Under the pieces are notes generated by a model. It saw only the letters and a list, made by a program, of their open reading frames with translations. It had not been told where the DNA came from and did no database searches. Source: M0108 sp044228795 (lineage in GTDB: Bacteria; Pseudomonadota; Gammaproteobacteria; Chromatiales; Chromatiaceae). From it: a DNA stretch of 64,000 nucleotides. The position numbers and the translations under genes were made by a program. This document shows positions 63,649-64,000 of this stretch, piece by piece; position 1 is the stretch's first letter; every line of letters starts with the position of its first letter. The DNA is taken from positions 95,500 through 159,499 of the forward strand of contig JBGAUE010000008.1 in the NCBI GenBank assembly GCA_044228795.1. Direction: 5' to 3'.

Positions 63649-64000
63649 TTGTCGAAGATGCGGGGGATGACCTGCGCCAAAGCCGACGAGGCGGAGCGCC
63701 GCGTGATCGGTGAGGTGCCTCGGCTCGGCCAGGCGGTGTTGGCAGGCTGGGCCGACGGGCAGGTTGCCAAACGGGCAGACGAATGGGAACGGACGCCGGA
63801 GTTTGGCGGGAGGGCAAAAAAAACTCTGCTGGCATAGTCCCTTCGGTGACATCGAAGTAGACGAGCCGCCATATCGGGAGGGGACGCGGCGGCGTCCGTT
63901 TGCCCAGAGCGTCCAGGTACAGTACCGGGGCTGCTCGTTGCCGTTGCAGTGGGTGGTGACGGATCTGGGGGTGGATCTGCCGTTCGCACCGGCAGCGGAC
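63649..64000 (+). mobile_element. ISKra4-like transposase, frame-split and cut by the window end
   Basis: Two plus-strand frames together encode a transposase. Frame one (63649-63837) reads EAERRVIGEVPRLGQAVLAGWAD and ends in TAG. Frame two (from about 63833 to the window end) reads HSPFGDIEVDEPPYR and then QYRGCSLPLQWVVTD. The joined product resembles ISKra4-family transposases (HS/T-x-G-x-I-x-V-x-E and RGCSLPLQ-V-TDF). The frames meet at a run of eight A residues (63816-63823), where skipping one base would restore the frame. It is either inactive or uses slippage. The rest lies outside the window. Confidence 0.5.

Noticed and set aside
63591..63989. 132-codon minus-strand open frame at the window end
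   Set aside because: It is the reverse of the ISKra4-like transposase, which has the recognisable motifs on the plus strand.

Overview
The window is a 64 kb chromosomal segment of a GC-rich gammaproteobacterium. Gene order fits a purple sulfur bacterium or relative (Chromatiales): tig-clpP-clpX-lon-hupB-tRNA-ppiD, rluD/pgeF divergent from bamD, glnB next to nadE, and pilSR next to argA. The taxonomic guess is inference from synteny and protein style; no rRNA gene is present.

Layout. 0-9 kb is accessory: an AT-rich ppnP, a small membrane protein whose tail runs into a possible mobile-element scar, tspO, a phosphonate-type binding protein translationally coupled to a large c-di-GMP enzyme (sensor-PAS-PAS-GGDEF-EAL), a periplasmic DsrE-like protein, and a ybdK-yafJ pair of lower GC. 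9-34 kb is mostly housekeeping: gshA, prc, def, an ACT-domain GcvR-like protein, pgeF, rluD, bamD, glnB, nadE, sucCD, pilSR, argA, cls, mutS, uup, yajD, a Usp and a TauD-family dioxygenase. 34-44 kb is a protein quality-control island: ppiD, two tRNAs (Asp, Val), hupB, lon, clpX, clpP and tig, followed by a lone periplasmic Cache protein and a small secreted phospholipase A2-like protein.

45-59.5 kb is the most distinctive part: an aryl-polyene/xanthomonadin-type type II polyketide cluster. The forward genes are linked by stop/start overlaps or short gaps: ACP, COG4648 membrane protein, AMP-ligase, hotdog dehydratase, LpxL-like acyltransferase, LolA-like protein, MMPL exporter, polysaccharide deacetylase, methyltransferase, ketosynthase, chain-length-factor-like protein, second dehydratase and ketoreductase. 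Three convergent genes follow: GT2 glycosyltransferase, PlsC-like acyltransferase and a flavoprotein with flavin-dependent halogenase motifs. No ammonia-lyase, chorismatase or other enzyme making the aromatic starter, no thioesterase and no second ACP is visible here. Together the genes predict a polyene made on an ACP, possibly halogenated, joined to a lipid or sugar and exported to the outer membrane.

59.5-62.7 kb holds a DUF2868/DUF3482 membrane-protein/GTPase pair. The last 1.2 kb is a decay zone with a possible UPF0175-like fragment and two transposase remnants, the second cut by the window end.
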